The notes under the pieces are model-generated. The model ran no database searches. It was given only the letters and a program-made list of their open reading frames with translations, and had not been told where the DNA came from. Both the position numbers and the translations under genes were made by a program. Positions 1 to 11,406 of a stretch of DNA of 64,000 nt are shown piece after piece. This stretch comes from Opisthorchis felineus. Taxonomy: Eukaryota; Platyhelminthes; Trematoda; Opisthorchiida; Opisthorchiidae. Positions within the stretch are counted from its first letter, which is position 1. Each line of letters begins with the position of its first letter. The stretch spans positions 110,569 through 174,568 of the forward strand of contig SJOL01007501.1 of NCBI GenBank assembly GCA_004794785.1, written 5' to 3'.

Positions 1-110
1 TTGCCTCGATGATGAAACGTTTGCAAGCCAGTCGCTTAGCCCAGCTCAGCAAACAAACTAACGGCACGCATTCAATTGGGTAATAGTATGACAATGCAAT
101 GGATAGCAAA
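1..110 (+). repeat. Dispersed repeat family B, copy 1 (cut by window edge)
   Basis: Positions 12-27 read gatgaaacgtttgcaa. The same core occurs near 35,466-35,481 and, slightly diverged, near 37,960-37,971. In all three copies it is followed by a related stretch (an 'AGCCAG/ATCCAACTGCC' block and then, in copies 1 and 3, 'CTCAGC(A/G)AACA'). This copy begins at or before the window edge, so its 5' part is missing. No coding frame is seen, and the parent element type is unknown. Confidence 0.55.
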
Positions 111-905
111 ATACAGTACTATATAAGAATGGCAGTTAGCCAAACGGGGAAATTATTAGTGAGAGAAAAGAGTGAGATCATAATGAGGGTAGTGTGCGTG
201 TGAAATTTTGATCACGTTGGCAAACGAGGATCATTAGTTGACAAAATTAAACGAAATAATAGATCAAATGAAGCCTCGACAGCAGACCTGCGTTTATGAG
301 GCTCAAAGAAAGGTTTTCACAAAAGTAACCCGGGCACTGTGAGTCTGGATTCATCAGTTTAATCTCGCAAATACTTTCTACCTTGGAATTGAGTACATTT
401 CCTGGTTAATCACGGTGTAAAATTATAACAAGTCTTTCTTTTGACACTTAAAATATATCTCTTAAATATTTCGCCAGAGCGTCTGCCCATGCAGTTTTTT
501 TATGTCTACACGGCACGAGAGAATTGTGTGACCAAGATTACTGGACTACTGGTAAGCGTTCCTCTTCTGAACGCGTTCTCCTCATAGCAAGGAAAATCGA
601 ACATTTATTGGTTTTCAGAGCTTTTCTTTGCTGCATGCCTGCTACCAAAGACGGAAGGCTTTATCACAATCAACGAAGACACCTCTGCGTAACAAAATGA
701 ACTCACGTACCCACATATGTCCATAACACAGCGTTTATGAACACACTTCCGGACGCGTCAGTTAAAATAAAGATAAACAGAATTTACAAAATGTCACAAC
801 AGTGTGTTTTGATAATCATTTTAGTCCGGCGTGTTTGCCCGTTTCCAGTAAACCTTTGCCAAATAGGAATGGCTGAAATCGTTATGGCTTAATTCTGCGA
901 TTTTC
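111..905. other. No gene recognised
   Basis: AT-rich sequence with stops in all frames. A frame at 289-341 lies between a weak AG and a GTGAGT donor-like site, but the acceptor has no pyrimidine tract and I do not call it an exon. Confidence 0.5.
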
Positions 906-906
906 A

Positions 907-1334
907 GACAAATGGTTCTCAATGAAGGAACGTATGTTTATCGCTCTGGCGGACTGTTCGCCATATTCTGCTTCCTGTTTACCACTCTCCCACTCGGTCT
1001 GAATTGCGCCCGGAATCAATCATTTTACTTGTCTCCTAATGTCAAGTTGAATTTTGTCTCGAGCCTGCTGAGATTAAAACATCTTGTTCGGGGATTCGCA
1101 TCCGGATTGACATCGTTTTCATTTGTCAACCAAGGCGCACTCCATCTATCAGGTGAAATGCACAGCGCATTTATTTGCAGCATGCCTAATCTTGTGTTGC
1201 AACGCAAAAATGGTAACAGTGCCAAGTTTGCCGTACTCCAACTTTGGTTAAAATGCATCAATATGAGTGTAAGATATATGTCAAACCGTTCATTAGACTG
1301 CGATAAATTGCTGTATGAGCCCGAAAGTTGTTGA
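907..1334 (+). CDS. Uncertain frame or exon with secretory-like N-terminus
   Basis: A 140-codon open frame starts with an ATG at 912, four bases after a fair splice acceptor (tctgcgattttcag, ending at 906). Residues 14-32 form a hydrophobic stretch (LFAIFCFLFTTLPLGLN) followed by CARN, which looks like a signal peptide. Several Asn-x-Ser/Thr sequons follow. No domain is recognised in the rest, the composition is not convincingly protein-like, and there is no strong downstream donor. The best GT site, gtaaga near 1,269, is moderate. It could be a first coding exon of a secreted or membrane protein, or a chance frame. An antisense frame at 1,025-1,261 is a shadow. Confidence 0.2.
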
Positions 1335-4300
1335 GTTGCCAGATGTTGTTTCGGTCAATTTACGTGGCTCATATTAGTGGAAGTTATAAGGAGGAGTGCA
1401 AATTTTCTTTTGGCCACCAAGCTTGGCCCCTCAACACCTACCTACTTACGTAGTTGCTCTGTAGTCAAGTTCAATAAAAGTGCTTAACTGATTTGCATTC
1501 TGCCAGTTCTGGTTTCATTGAGTGTGGTTAATTTAGAAGGAAGACTTTCAGCAACGTATACCTCTCCGAGGAAAGAAAATCTTCCTGACTGTGGCATGCT
1601 CATCCCTCAGGGATTCTGTGAACACACCTTTCAATGATCAGAGCTCATCGCTACGTTTGTACAGATCCTCCTTTCTGTTGAAAAGCCCAAAGCTATACAA
1701 AAGGAATGCCTCTAAGGGCTTATGGATGGTTGATACCCGAGCTTTGTTATAGTTGATTTGTTTTCAGTGATTGGTCACTCTGAAGGAATCCTCGGGGAGT
1801 CATGTTAACTTCCGTGCACGCTAGGGGCTTTCCTTTAGTTCCAGAGCAAGGATTTTATTCCACTTTATTTTATACCTAAAAATGTCCCTTTTGCGAACAC
1901 TTATTGGGTTTGCTTGAAAAATAGACCGCCGCTATCCGTGTTCTATATATTCATAATTCGGAGATCCGGTTAAGTAAATTATAGCTGTCCCCTTTGGCAA
2001 ATTACCTTGATAGTGATATTTTAATTCGGTTCATTGGCAAAATCTGGTCGGTGAGGGCACAAGAGGATTTGACTATTAGAAGAGCGACCGAGAAAATAAT
2101 GTATTCCAAATCACATTTTAACTCCCCCCCTCCTACAGAAATTTGCGCGAAACAACGGTTTTGGACATGAATGTGAAAAACACCTTTCGGAACTCCATGG
2201 ATATGCTTCCAACCAGAGGACAGATATCATTCTGGATTCCATTTCTTGCAACTCTCTGCCGAGTTCAGAAAAATGGTGACCTCTGTCAGTGTTGTTTTTT
2301 ATTTTCCATTTGGGATTGGTAGTATGCTGGCAGATATTCGAAAATAACCTTTGCAGTTCGGAAGACTTGGGTATGTGTTAAACCTCAAGTGGCGCTTTGG
2401 TTTTCGCCTGTAGACAAGGACGCATATGCGTAGTTCTATACTAGCTTGTGTTCGATCACTAGGATTGGCTGTTACGTGGATGTCCAACAACAAATTGTTC
2501 TGAAACAAATTAAATAGGCGTGAAGCCTGAACACTTTGAATTCGGTGGTTATTGTTCAAACTGTGTTGCCAAAAATGTCGATTTCCAAGGTCACTATGGC
2601 AGGCTCACCTTATGCGTTGACAAGTACAGTGCGTGAAACATTAGAGAAAATAGACGATATCTGTTCGATTACTGTTTTGTGGACGCACAAGACTTCTGTA
2701 GTATCCACTATAGTTGAAGGAATTTTGTAACCAGCCCACAAAGGCTTATTGGATGTTCCAGTTTAGCGTTTGTCCAGTCTGCGTACATCGTAGCAAGAGG
2801 AGCTGGTTTGGATAAAATGTTTGTTATTGTTATGGAAGGTTTGTACTGCTCAGGACATGTTCAGGTGTAACACAACAGTATAAAAGTGTCGGTTTAAAAA
2901 GATTTGGGAAGAACCCTATGGAATTGTGCATAAGCGGAGTTGAATAGGAATTTTCACGACTGAGTAGCATCCATCGATGCGGTACTGTTAAAAAAGGTGC
3001 ACTCAGTATAACGTATTGTTAATTATTATTATTATTAATACTGAGGACAACGGTAGGGGATGATTTTACGTGAAAGGAAATGTTGTGAAAATACGACCCT
3101 GGACGACGTCTGTGGGTTTGAAGTAAGCTCACAAGGGTGATAATGGAAGTAAACCTGGTGGTGGAATTTGTGGGAAAAACTGTATTCTAGATTACAAGCT
3201 CTTAATTGGATAATTCAAGGCGTATCGACCCAGCCAAATAGCAAGGATAGCTAGCGTTTTTACATAGTTTAGCCGAGTTTGCAACATGAATCATGGGATC
3301 ATTAATTGTTTCCTACATGCTAGAGAGTGTGGATGTCTACAAGTCAATCCACACCATGTTGAATTCATCTGTATACCGTCTGACCTTGAGCGGAATGGTG
3401 AAACAAAGGGCCGTACTTTGAAGATGCATTGTAACTCGGATAGGGTTACTACACATGGCGGTGGACATTCACTGAAAAAAAACGGATAAATCACACGAAA
3501 AACCGGTTCAAAGCACTGTACAAAAGTACAGAACTAATCTCATCTTTCCAGGTACATTTTCTTGAGGAAAAGTGTGTTTTAGAAAAATAAACATGAATGA
3601 TTTTGTCCTGAGTGCATTGTTTGCCGATGGAGTCGCCATTAACTGGTCTCAATTGAGATTTTAACCTTAAAGCTTAACCTTAAAAATAATCTCAAACTTG
3701 AACCTCAGGATTGCCATACACCATTTATTTGTTCAAAATTCTCGGTTTTGCGCATCTTAAAGATTCGAACTTCGAACGTCTCGGTCAGCAGGTGAACACA
3801 CTAAAGTTCGGTTGTGTTTGTTCTAATGGCAGTGAGATTAGATTATCCTTCCTCTCCAAGAGAGCAGTTCAGGTCATGTGATCCGGTGCTGACTGGCTTC
3901 TCGCGCAAGGAATACTCAGATCAAAGGGCCATACGACGCTTGAAACGTGGTGGTTATTCAGCACTTACAGGACGACGATAGCCTTTCGACTACTTTAACG
4001 TCAACCAGCAAGCTAGCTGCTAAGTGAGGCTTTGTTTCCAGTTGGAAGCTATTGGATTGCTTGTACGTATTTCCGCCTTCGCTTAATTAAAACGCGATTC
4101 TTCGTGTATTTTTTGAGAACAACACAGAGATATTCCACGCAATCCCAGGTGCCTTCTAGTAAACAGATGGACGCCCTAGTGTTCAGAGTTTTTATAGCAC
4201 TATTTTTTGCCGTAACAAGTCCTATAAACAAACACAGCTATCTAATTAAACCAAAAACCTACGGTTTACAACCTATTTAAATAGCCACAGAAATTTGAAT

Positions 4301-5110
4301 TATGGCCTATCGATCTTTTGATTGCGTTTCAACCTTCATTTCATTCCCTGTGAAAAGCAATTTAAGTTCGCTTTTCCCCAGACACCACCTTTCTGGTAGG
4401 TATGGCGTCATTCTCAGATTTGTTCTACTGAAACTTTGCCGAACGGAACAGAAATCGCCACCGGTCCCGTTAATGGGAATAATGTTCAGAAAAAAACGTT
4501 TATAAAGATTCGGTAGAAGGATTTGGTTAGATTACGCGCAGTTGGACTTACAGTCCCACTGGGAGCGTAATTCTTCGACCTGATGACTGAAAATGGCGAC
4601 ATCTGTGGTGTGCGTGTCTGGTTTAATTGCGCATGCTTGTGTGATTCAAATCTGATTTTGTTGAATTTCTACTTCAATTTAAATGTTGTCAGTCTGTCAG
4701 TTCCAATCAGAATGAATCGTGTAACGTGAAACAACAGAAAACTGGTTAGTGTTTATTTTGTCTAGTGCATGGTTGAATCGAGTCGTTTCTAGCCACATAT
4801 TAGGTGACCATGATCGGAAATCATCGGTGAATATAAGCGCAGTCTACTGGATTCCGGTTGGCACCCAAGTAATATTGTTTTTTGTGAACAATATCTGGAT
4901 TGGTTTCTTCCCATCAGCCGCGTTTAATCGGTTCACCTCCCGTTCAGAGACGATTATTCACACTGGACGCAAGTTTATTTTCGCATGTCATCTCTCGGCA
5001 ACTTGGGACTTGAAAAGGCGAAGCTATTCCGTTTTTTGAGGCACCTGGCAGAGCACTCAAATTACTAATGTGAGGACAAGATCTCCGTTCAAACATGATC
5101 AGTTTTGATG
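1335..5110. other. No gene recognised; small microsatellite
   Basis: Intergenic-like or intronic sequence. An (ATT)n-type microsatellite is at about 3,019-3,041. A short palindrome, tctcaattgaga, is near 3,646 and is followed by an A/T-rich stretch that faintly resembles a SINE tail. Open frames here are short and carry no recognisable motif. Confidence 0.5.
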
Positions 5111-5114
5111 AATT

Positions 5115-5275
5115 AGTAAGCCCCTGGTTCAGCAGTGGTACCATTCTTCTGACGCCAGAGGTTCAGGATTCAAACTCCGCTACGACACGGGACGCACACT
5201 GCTAACGAGTTCTAGTGGGCACGGAATCACGGCACAGTGATTTCTTCTTTTGATGTGGCTGGACAGGATAATCGT
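5115..5275 (+). repeat. tRNA-derived SINE copy (plus strand)
   Basis: A pol III A-box-like sequence (tggttcagcagtgg, about 5,125-5,138) is followed about 30 nt later by a B-box-like sequence (ggattcaaactcc, about 5,166-5,178). The next part, 'CGGGACGCACACTGCTAACGAG', is shared in diverged form with the two SINE fragments just downstream. This head-plus-tail structure marks a tRNA-derived SINE, not a functional tRNA gene: there is no clean acceptor stem. The copy is diverged. Confidence 0.6.
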
Positions 5276-5289
5276 TCCTGAAAATCATC

Positions 5290-5488
5290 AATAGAGTCTC
5301 CAATTGTCTCCAATTGAGATCTCGTCCTGAACGTGAAACCAGCCTATTCTAAAAAGCCGTGAAGCACTGTATAGCTGTATTATCCTTATTGGGGATCATT
5401 AGCAGTACATACCTCATAAAAATCCCCCGCGTCTGGAACGCATGGCCTCCCGGCTAGTAGTTTGAACACTTAGCCGTTTGGCCAGGCA
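5290..5488 (-). repeat. tRNA-derived SINE copy (minus strand)
   Basis: Read on the minus strand, it starts with an A-box-like TGGCCAAACGGCTAAG (about 5,469-5,484) and then a B-box-like ATGCGTTCCAGAC (about 5,431-5,443). A tail follows: 'TGTACTGCTAATGATCCCC', 'AATAAGGATAATACAGC' and 'CAGTGCTTCACGGCTTTTT'. The tail matches the plus-strand copies on both sides. At its far end two direct copies of gtctccaatt lie side by side (about 5,296-5,315). It is the most complete SINE of the cluster. Confidence 0.65.
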
Positions 5489-5499
5489 TGGTTCACTAG

Positions 5500-5576
5500 G
5501 GTTTCCTGGGATATGCACTGCTGACAACTCCCAATAAGGACAAAGCAGCTCTCCATTAATCCTCGGCTTTTCAGCG
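5500..5576 (+). repeat. tRNA-derived SINE tail fragment (plus strand)
   Basis: The block 'GGGATATGCACTGCTGACAA', then 'CTCCCAATAAGGACAAAGCAGC' split across the next positions, and a final 'CTCGGCTTTTCAG' corresponds to the tail of the adjacent minus-strand SINE. No tRNA-like head is seen, so the copy is 5'-truncated. Together with its inverted neighbour it forms a head-to-head pair. Confidence 0.55.
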
Positions 5577-8500
5577 CAGATCGCGCCCACTTACTATACG
5601 AAATCTTTATTGATTTTTCCAAATCTCCTCACGATACCAACGATGTATTTTTTCGCATATTGCTTTTTCGTGAGAGTGGTGACGTCGAAGCAATTTCTCA
5701 TGGGTTTAACTATGGTTTTCGTAGCATTTCACATCTGCGTCTCATCATAAACGCACCGCCTAGGCATGTTTCTCATGTTCGAACCACGGAAGATCAATGT
5801 GTTGGTCTCTTATTAGTTGGGTTGTAACTTGCTTCGAACACAACGGTTCAGATTGCGAATTTCACAAACAATTTAGCGTTTGAATTACTAGGGTCCACAT
5901 TCTTCAAAGTATTGCTCATAGTATGATGTGAATAACTGTAGTAAAGCCTGGGAATACTCTATAGCCCGTCCATCGTTCTAGTGATTAAACATCAGTACAC
6001 ACTCTTTGTGAAAGCTGAATCCACTATTTTTCGATAGTCTATCGATCGGCCAATGTTGACTGACTTAACTTGACCTTGGACAGCATCTGTCAATGACGCA
6101 GTCTAACTTGCAGGACTTTTCACTTTGCAATCGTTTGTGAGGAGATTTTAGTGTGTCTACTTACAAGCTTTCCAAAAATAAAAAACAAAGACTTCAATCT
6201 CGTACTCTACGGCTTCCACAGAATAGTAACTTCATCCACGATGGATCGTTGACATTCGAGTTTCTGAGTAAGTATCCCATGGATTACCACAAGAAATGAT
6301 TAGGGGATTGTGGTAAACCAATTATAGAACAATGCGGGCGATCTTTTGCCAGTAAATAGCCTGATAAATTCATTCGGAAAACCTGAAGATTTGCAAGCCT
6401 TGAAATTGGAAGTTAGTAAGATTTTTCCGGTAAGGGTGTAATCCGATTCTAGACACCTGCTGAAACGTTCACCGACATTCACGACACAACAGAAACCATG
6501 AATGTTCGTTCAGAATCAACCAGTGCGGTTCAAAAGATGAACGAGATGAAACGCCGAATAGCATGTTTTAGATTTCCTTTTAGGTTACAATTCAACCTAG
6601 CACACAGTTTTAAGGAACCACTGTTTAACGGTCAGGTTGAAAAGTGCGGTTCCCGATTCGTAATAGAAAGGCTGTGATTTCCTGTATGCAAGTGCACTTC
6701 CGACAAACTGAGACATGCGATTCGTCGGGCGCGAAGCAGGATAATTCCTACTTTCCATCACCAAAACCAACATCTCACCCTATTCATACACATCCAGAGA
6801 GGTATAGTAGGCCTATCCATGGTTTTCTACATAGTTCTTTCATTATGAGTGAACAGGCTCTTCTTTACTGTGGGACCATCCCCAAGTAGCGTACGTCAGT
6901 ATGAGATTGTATGGTACTCTTCAGGGACATTGCCCCAAATCTTTAATATCCGCCGAATTATTTCTTCAATAATAGGCTACGCAAATTCCTCACACTCTAT
7001 GCTATCTGCTTGTGATCAGCACCATACTTGGCCAGTTTGTTAACATTTCGCGGAAAAAACTAACATTTTCGTAACAGCAAGTGATAATAATATCGTTTCA
7101 GAATCTGTATAGGTGAACTGAGGACTCAAACACCTTTCGGTATTGCAGCTGAACTCTAACAGGAACGAATAGTAAAGGTTCGATTGTAACACATGTATTA
7201 CTTTCTTGAGTTTGTTTTTTCAATACATAATTTATTACCACTACTGTTGATGGTATAGCTTTGAGGTGATAGGAGATCCAGGCCAAGCCAACTGCCACTG
7301 AAACTGCGTTAGTGGGGACAAACCATACCTTCATATTTGTCCTCCGAAGGCTTGGGCCCATCGCGCTACTATAGAGCACGGCTCTCCAAGATCTAATACG
7401 AGTGGCAGGTTGAGCAAACAAGCAGTATGAGATTGGATTCAAGACCGACAGTTTTCATCTAGAAGGAAGGGTGAGAAAATTTGTCTAGTGCATGGATTCA
7501 TGCCGAACACTTAGTAACTTGTTTGTCGCGTAAAGATGGCAAGCCGACTGATAGCCGATGGAAGACAATGGCGCATTGAGTGCACATGGGCAAAACAGGC
7601 TGGCTGAAAACCGTGGCTTAGGGCACTATAACACTAGATCGAGTATAATTAAGTTCCTTAGTGTCTGCTGTATGGTGATTAGACGAAGCTCTCACGACCA
7701 GACACCTTCATAGCGTGGTCCTAAATTTTCCAAATTTATGTCCTTTTAAGTCAGTTTCCTCAGTTCATATTCATGTTTGTTGGGAATTTGTTTTATTTTT
7801 TACCTGACCAAGAATCTTCTGCCCAAAGATAATTTTACGCCACCCATTGTTGACGAAGGTGCAGTGAAACAAAGAAGTAGGTCCGTAATGATGCATCATG
7901 TTTGGGAGCGGCTATTGAGCTGAAGCTAGGATAGACTGAAAACGTTGGGGGTACTGAGTGTGAAAACGAGGGACACACACGTTGATAACTCAACATAAGT
8001 TCAGATGAAAAACGATGCTCACATCCGAATTTCTTCGCCGAATACCGAAAGTTGGCTGGTCCACAAAGGAACTCATACATTGTTCTTACACCTGTTTATT
8101 GGCACCTGATCCAGTGTTTGGTAACATGTTAGCCGAGTTTGGAAGCTGGCGTGTAAAGATTATGTCCTCATTCGAGATGACGTGATCACCCACTAACGGC
8201 GTACAGATCAACAACCACCTAATCAGCTACTTATAAAGGCCCCCGGACGGATAAGTAGATGGACAGACAGACAGCTAGAGAGGCAGACAGGCAGCAAGAC
8301 CTTGTACGTTTTTGTTTTAAATTATGCAAGGTGTAAGACCAGTACTCGTGAAGTTTAAGTCAAAGAAATCGAGGTTTACACGGAAACTGCCTTGTAGATC
8401 CCAAGCTACGAGAAGCCACGGTCAAGCATACCTTTTAATATCCACCAAAATCCGAAGCGAATATCTAGACAGAAGAAAGGTAAAAGGGTTGAAAACACAC

Positions 8501-11080
8501 CACGGCGGATTTCAGGAAGCATGCGTAGTTCAAGGCCAGATTTCACATAAATGAACAAGGAGCGTAAATATTTGTTGGTGGGGGAACAATGTGTATCTCT
8601 GTAGGCTCAATGAAAGGTATATTTTTTGAACACTATAAACACAACTTTAAAAATTAAGCCTGGCTCTCCAAAACACGACATATGTAACGCCATTGAATGG
8701 GAGGTAGTGTAGGCTGGTCTCAGTATAAACGATAGGGCACGATAACACTAGTTTTATAGGAGCTTTTAGGTGACAGCACGTTTCAGTGCTTAATGACCTT
8801 TGTAAAGAGCGTTTTCGGGTTTCTTCGAAACAGTTCTTCATATGCTGTTTGGCAGTGGTGTTTTCGCCATTTCACCGGCGATCTTAGTTTCCAGTTCTTT
8901 TTATTTATCCAGATCTGCTGTACACCACGATTATCACAAGTACCATGACGAAGAAGCAATCTTCTGTCTTCTTGAGTCCTTCAAAGTGATTTAACAGATG
9001 ACGACATTGGCTGGGAATGAAGCCACCAGCACAGTTCCCAAAAATACTAGGAATTTCGAGCCATCACCACAGTTATAGTGGTTTCCTTCACTGGTTGCGT
9101 AAGTGTGATGATGTTTAGCAGTATGTCATTTGTGGCGACTTTCACTTATCTCGGAACAAGGCTTTTTTTACTTTGATAAAAGCGTATCAATAACCGAGGT
9201 TTGCTTAATTAGCCGAAGCAGTTCATATTGGCTTTTTAAAATCTATGACTCCAAATCAATAATCCAAGCGGGCTCCTTTCGCTCGCAAAGCCATTAACTA
9301 GAGCAGATTATTGATAAATCGGATTTGAGATGACACGCATTTGGACTGTCAACATAGAGGTGCCATGTTTATCTGCAGTGGTTAAATCTGCAAACAACAG
9401 GTTACTCCAACATCAATATGAACTTTCAGCATCCAAGGACCCTTGAAGTCAGCAACTATTCTATGGAAGAAAAAATAGATTTGCTGTTCACAATGTTCCC
9501 TCAAAAGAGAAACCTTGATTTGAGCTCACACGCCACTCCTGTGACCTGACACACATTCTTTTAGGACTGATGAGTTCAGATGGTTAAGTTTGTAACAAGT
9601 AAAATCACGTAAGGGGCGGGGGGATTGGAACGAAATCAAGACGATATCGACGGGAAGCGGGGGACTAGATCTGTTCTGATTGGCGAGAAACAGTAGGTAG
9701 GAGAAGGCTTAATTATACTCAGGAAATGAATCATAGTTATTTTATTTAGCTATCACTCTGGTATAGCGTTACTGATCAGGTTTTTTGGTTTCTCCTCAAT
9801 GAACCAGCGTCACTCATCGGTCCTCTTATAACTGTTCATCCAGGTACTTTGACTGAATCAGGAAGTATAAATTTGGGCTTGTATTGTCAAACATATTACT
9901 AAATGGTCCCATAATTCGGGTATTGGAACGAAATAACAAAACATTCAATGAGTAATTGCAACCATGTAGACCCCTCAATTTTTAAAGTTAGTTTTACTTC
10001 CAAATACGGGCATCTACACAGTATTACTGAAGCTGTTGACATCATACTTTGATAGCTTCCTGTATGCAGCCCACTGAGTAGAATCCACTCCGTCTCATCT
10101 CATCTAACCTAGTCTCATTCAGCGTCACATTATTACATATCATTCTGATCAACTAGCAATGCTTCACTTCCACACCGATCCACCCACGAATTGGGTGACA
10201 GATAATGGTTGTTCTTCAGTCTTTGTCAATTACCTGACATCGGTTTTTGAACTTTTGCGTGCGTATCACTCTGAGAATAAGTACACTGCACCAAAGAAGA
10301 AGCGGTTCCAATATGATCGGAATGCCACTGCACAGGACATCTTTTGCAGCGAATGTGGCCTATGTTATTCCACCTCCCGTTCTCCAAAGCTATAGGAGTT
10401 CATGCAAACTGATCCAAGGAACTCAACACCAGCGCCGTCGAAAATAAGGTCTACTCAACATACGGTGTTATAAAATACAACAACAAAGGAGTACAGCCTT
10501 GCGAATTCAATCGAACGCGCCCATACATGCCAGGCTTGTGTTCGAAATTCAGAAAGATGCCGAATTGCTCAAAGAAACTATCCGGGTAAGAAAGCCCCCC
10601 CCTTCAGTGAATTTAATAGACTGCGGCCATTTCACTGTCTTATTTTGCATAAATGAATAATGGTAGCGATCTGTTACACAGGAAGATGCATAATTATCAG
10701 TCTGTAAAAAAGTCTTCAAAATGTAGTCTCATGAGATCAATAAAACTTAAATTATTGGCGCAAAATCAGTAAAATCAGAGCAAGGTAATAGTTTCACTGA
10801 GAGTTAATGTTCTGAGAAGAACAGAAGAATTTTAAAGCTTTGAGAAAAACACCTCAACTGTGTTTGTTGAACAAACTGATCTTCACACCGTTAACTAAAA
10901 TGTTCTCATTTTTTGAGCTTGCCAGTGTGCAATTTAATGGTGAGTTCTCTTTCCTGGCAATTTCAGATTTACGTGCATCTGACTAGGGTTGTTATATTCC
11001 TTATTCCACAATAGGATGTTCATCTACCCAAATCTGGTGCACCTCTGGCACTGAAATACCGCTTTTCGGAGAAGGCCACA
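5577..11080. other. No confident gene; simple repeats and one weak exon candidate
   Basis: Mostly featureless. A GACA/GGCA-type simple repeat is at about 8,260-8,300. Short segments near 7,592-7,636 and 8,711-8,755 share an 'AGGGCAC-ATAACACTAG' core and may be copies of one old repeat. The minus-strand frame at 7,098-7,442 has no recognisable domain. The small exon candidate at 6,222-6,267 is listed separately. Confidence 0.45.
6222..6267 (+). CDS. Possible 46-nt exon, unidentified
   Basis: A pyrimidine-rich stretch ending in cttccacag (about 6,192-6,221) precedes 46 nt with an open frame (N-S-N-F-I-H-D-G-S-L-T-F-E-F-L plus one base), followed at once by GTAAGT. Both splice sites are good matches to consensus. 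No family can be recognised from 15 residues, no partner exon is known, and chance pairs of sites this good do occur in long introns. Confidence 0.2.
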
Positions 11081-11406
11081 TCCCTTGCTGAAAACTTCTA
11101 GACAGGTCATGACGGACTCCTACATCTTTAGGCTCGTCAGATGGGTGCAGTCTCAGAGTTTTCCGAAAACTTTCTGATCTGCTTCAATCCAAGTTGGACG
11201 TGACTCGCAAAATACACTCATTTGCAAACAAATTTAGTTTTGACGGGAGATTCAACTGAACACCAGCTGAAACTTTCGTTTTTGATATTCTTCAAATGAA
11301 TGTCCTACACAAAAGCGGCCTTGTGTTTCATTTGTGACTGCGCCTACGGAATTATCTTGAAGAAAGGCGTATTCAGTAGTGGACTGTCAAAGATATTTGT
11401 AAAAAC
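11080..11406 (+). mobile_element. Inverted-repeat element family A, full-length diverged copy
   Basis: This is the only copy where both ends and the core can be followed. The left terminus (ttgctgaaaacttctagaca, from about 11,085) corresponds to the left ends at 42,025 and 58,421. The core 'AAATACACTCATTTGCAAA' (about 11,210-11,228) and 'ACACAAA-GCGGCCTT' (about 11,306-11,322) match the other copies. The right terminus (11,356-11,406: 'CTTGAAGAAAGGCG', 'GGACTGTCAAAGATATTTG') is a decayed inverted copy of the left one. Length is about 325 bp with termini of about 55-65 bp. No transposase is encoded, so it looks like a non-autonomous MITE-like element. An open frame at 11,300-11,728 starts inside it and is not evidence for a gene. 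Confidence 0.6.

Noticed and set aside
7098..7442. 114-codon minus frame with a hydrophobic middle
   Set aside because: The hydrophobic stretch suggests a membrane segment, but there is no family pattern and no splice sites at sensible positions.
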